Position numbers and translations under genes: made by a program. A stretch of DNA of 64,000 nucleotides, from contig JASBUL010000011.1 in NCBI GenBank assembly GCA_030147945.1, positions 62,001 through 126,000 on the forward strand, written 5' to 3'. Of this stretch, positions 63,634 to 64,000 are shown one piece after another (within the stretch, counting starts at the first letter, position 1; every line of letters starts with the position of its first letter). Below the pieces are notes generated by a model. It ran no database searches. It was not told the DNA's origin and saw only the letters and a list, made by a program, of their open reading frames with translations. This stretch comes from Oceanococcus sp. GTDB lineage: Bacteria > Pseudomonadota > Gammaproteobacteria > Nevskiales > Oceanococcaceae.

Positions 63634-64000
63634 ATGCGTTTGATCCTTTTGCCCTTGCTCCCGCTCGCACTGTGGACCTCAACCACCGCGGCCCAGGACG
63701 ACGATCTGGATTTTCTGTTCGCGGACACCCCGACTACAGCGACACCGCGCCCTACACCCGCACCGGCACGCAGCAGCGCCCAACCTCAAGACGAGCCCGA
63801 CTTGCAGACCATCCCGGTGGATGCCTTGCGCTCACCTGAGCCAACGCCTGTTCGTGCGCCGCAAGCCCGCGTGATCGAGGAAATCGTGGTCACCGCGCAG
63901 AAGCGCGAGCAATCCCTGCAGGACGTCCCCATTTCGGTCACCGCAGTGGATGGATCGTTCATCGAAATGACCAACGCATCCGATCTGGCCGATGTCTCGC
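63634..64000 (+). CDS. TonB-dependent receptor, N-terminal part
   Basis: The gene starts at ATG 63634 and runs off the window after about 122 codons. A signal peptide (LLPLLPLALWTSTTAAQ) is followed by a long acidic/Pro-rich linker and then the TonB box and plug start: IEEIVVTAQKREQSLQDVP and ISVTAVDGSF. These are standard for outer-membrane TonB-dependent transporters. No substrate can be inferred. Its place after TetR and the lactone oxidase operon suggests uptake of the substrate of that pathway. Confidence 0.9.
   Translation, partial: MRLILLPLLPLALWTSTTAAQDDDLDFLFADTPTTATPRPTPAPARSSAQPQDEPDLQTIPVDALRSPEPTPVRAPQARVIEEIVVTAQKREQSLQDVPISVTAVDGSFIEMTNASDLADVS

Overview
The window is about 64 kb of GC-rich, densely coding chromosome. 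Core genes and gene order point to a gammaproteobacterium: zapB-like/zapA, then 6S RNA, then a 5-formyl-THF cyclo-ligase; proC-yggT-metX-metW-DUF4426; groESL; gshA; hemH. DUF6351, Reg_prop sensors and TonB receptors would fit Nevskiales/Solimonadaceae or Xanthomonadales-like lineages, but that is inference. I saw no phage, IS element, CRISPR array or tRNA.

Layout. 0-4.3 kb: tail of metY, a PilZ protein, gshA, an unknown exported protein and a FIST-like protein. 4.3-11.3 kb: fused isobutyryl-CoA mutase icmF, a PYROXD2-like FAD protein, a ComEA-like protein and a Tat-exported PhoX-family lipoprotein. 11.4-13.7 kb: groES-groEL behind a sigma32-like promoter that abuts a CIRCE operator. 13.8-17 kb: a FadI-like thiolase behind a perfect palindrome, then a membrane-anchored beta-helix protein. 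17.4-23 kb: a tight run of NSS transporter, AGCS transporter, hemH, sohB and a PEBP-family protein, then degQ. 24.5-29.1 kb: egtB-egtD (ergothioneine), zapB-like/zapA, 6S RNA, fthC, an EVE protein and a UDG-family protein. 29.1-34.9 kb: a secreted subtilisin with seven AYIWSR repeats, divergent from a Reg_prop/GGDEF/EAL sensor. 34.8-45.1 kb: ilvA, the proC-metXW operon, a TerB-like protein, a hydrolase, a CPA antiporter, an SH3 protein, tatD and a small periplasmic protein. 45.1-46.6 kb: an adenosine kinase-like enzyme and an OsmC protein.

Accessory part, 46.6-64 kb. At 46.6-49.3 kb a TetR gene sits between two paralogous four-helix membrane proteins that resemble styrene oxide isomerase (StyC). 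One of them overlaps a gene encoding a SnoaL-like/ABM-like/zinc-ribbon fusion. I regard this as the best candidate for an undescribed system. It is followed by a DUF6351 lipoprotein, an AEC carrier, a 7TMR-DISM histidine kinase with a NarL-type regulator, a 681-residue lipoprotein and a molybdopterin oxidoreductase. The window ends with an operon for a lipoprotein cytochrome c, a Tat-exported aldonolactone-oxidase-type flavoprotein lipoprotein and a Tat-exported DSD1-type PLP protein. It is divergent from a TetR gene, with a palindrome between, and a truncated TonB-dependent receptor follows.

Together the genes serve methionine, glutathione and ergothioneine synthesis, short-chain acyl-CoA metabolism, envelope proteolysis, c-di-GMP signalling and several probably oxidative envelope pathways. 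Functions rest on recognised motifs and remembered family features; no database search was run.
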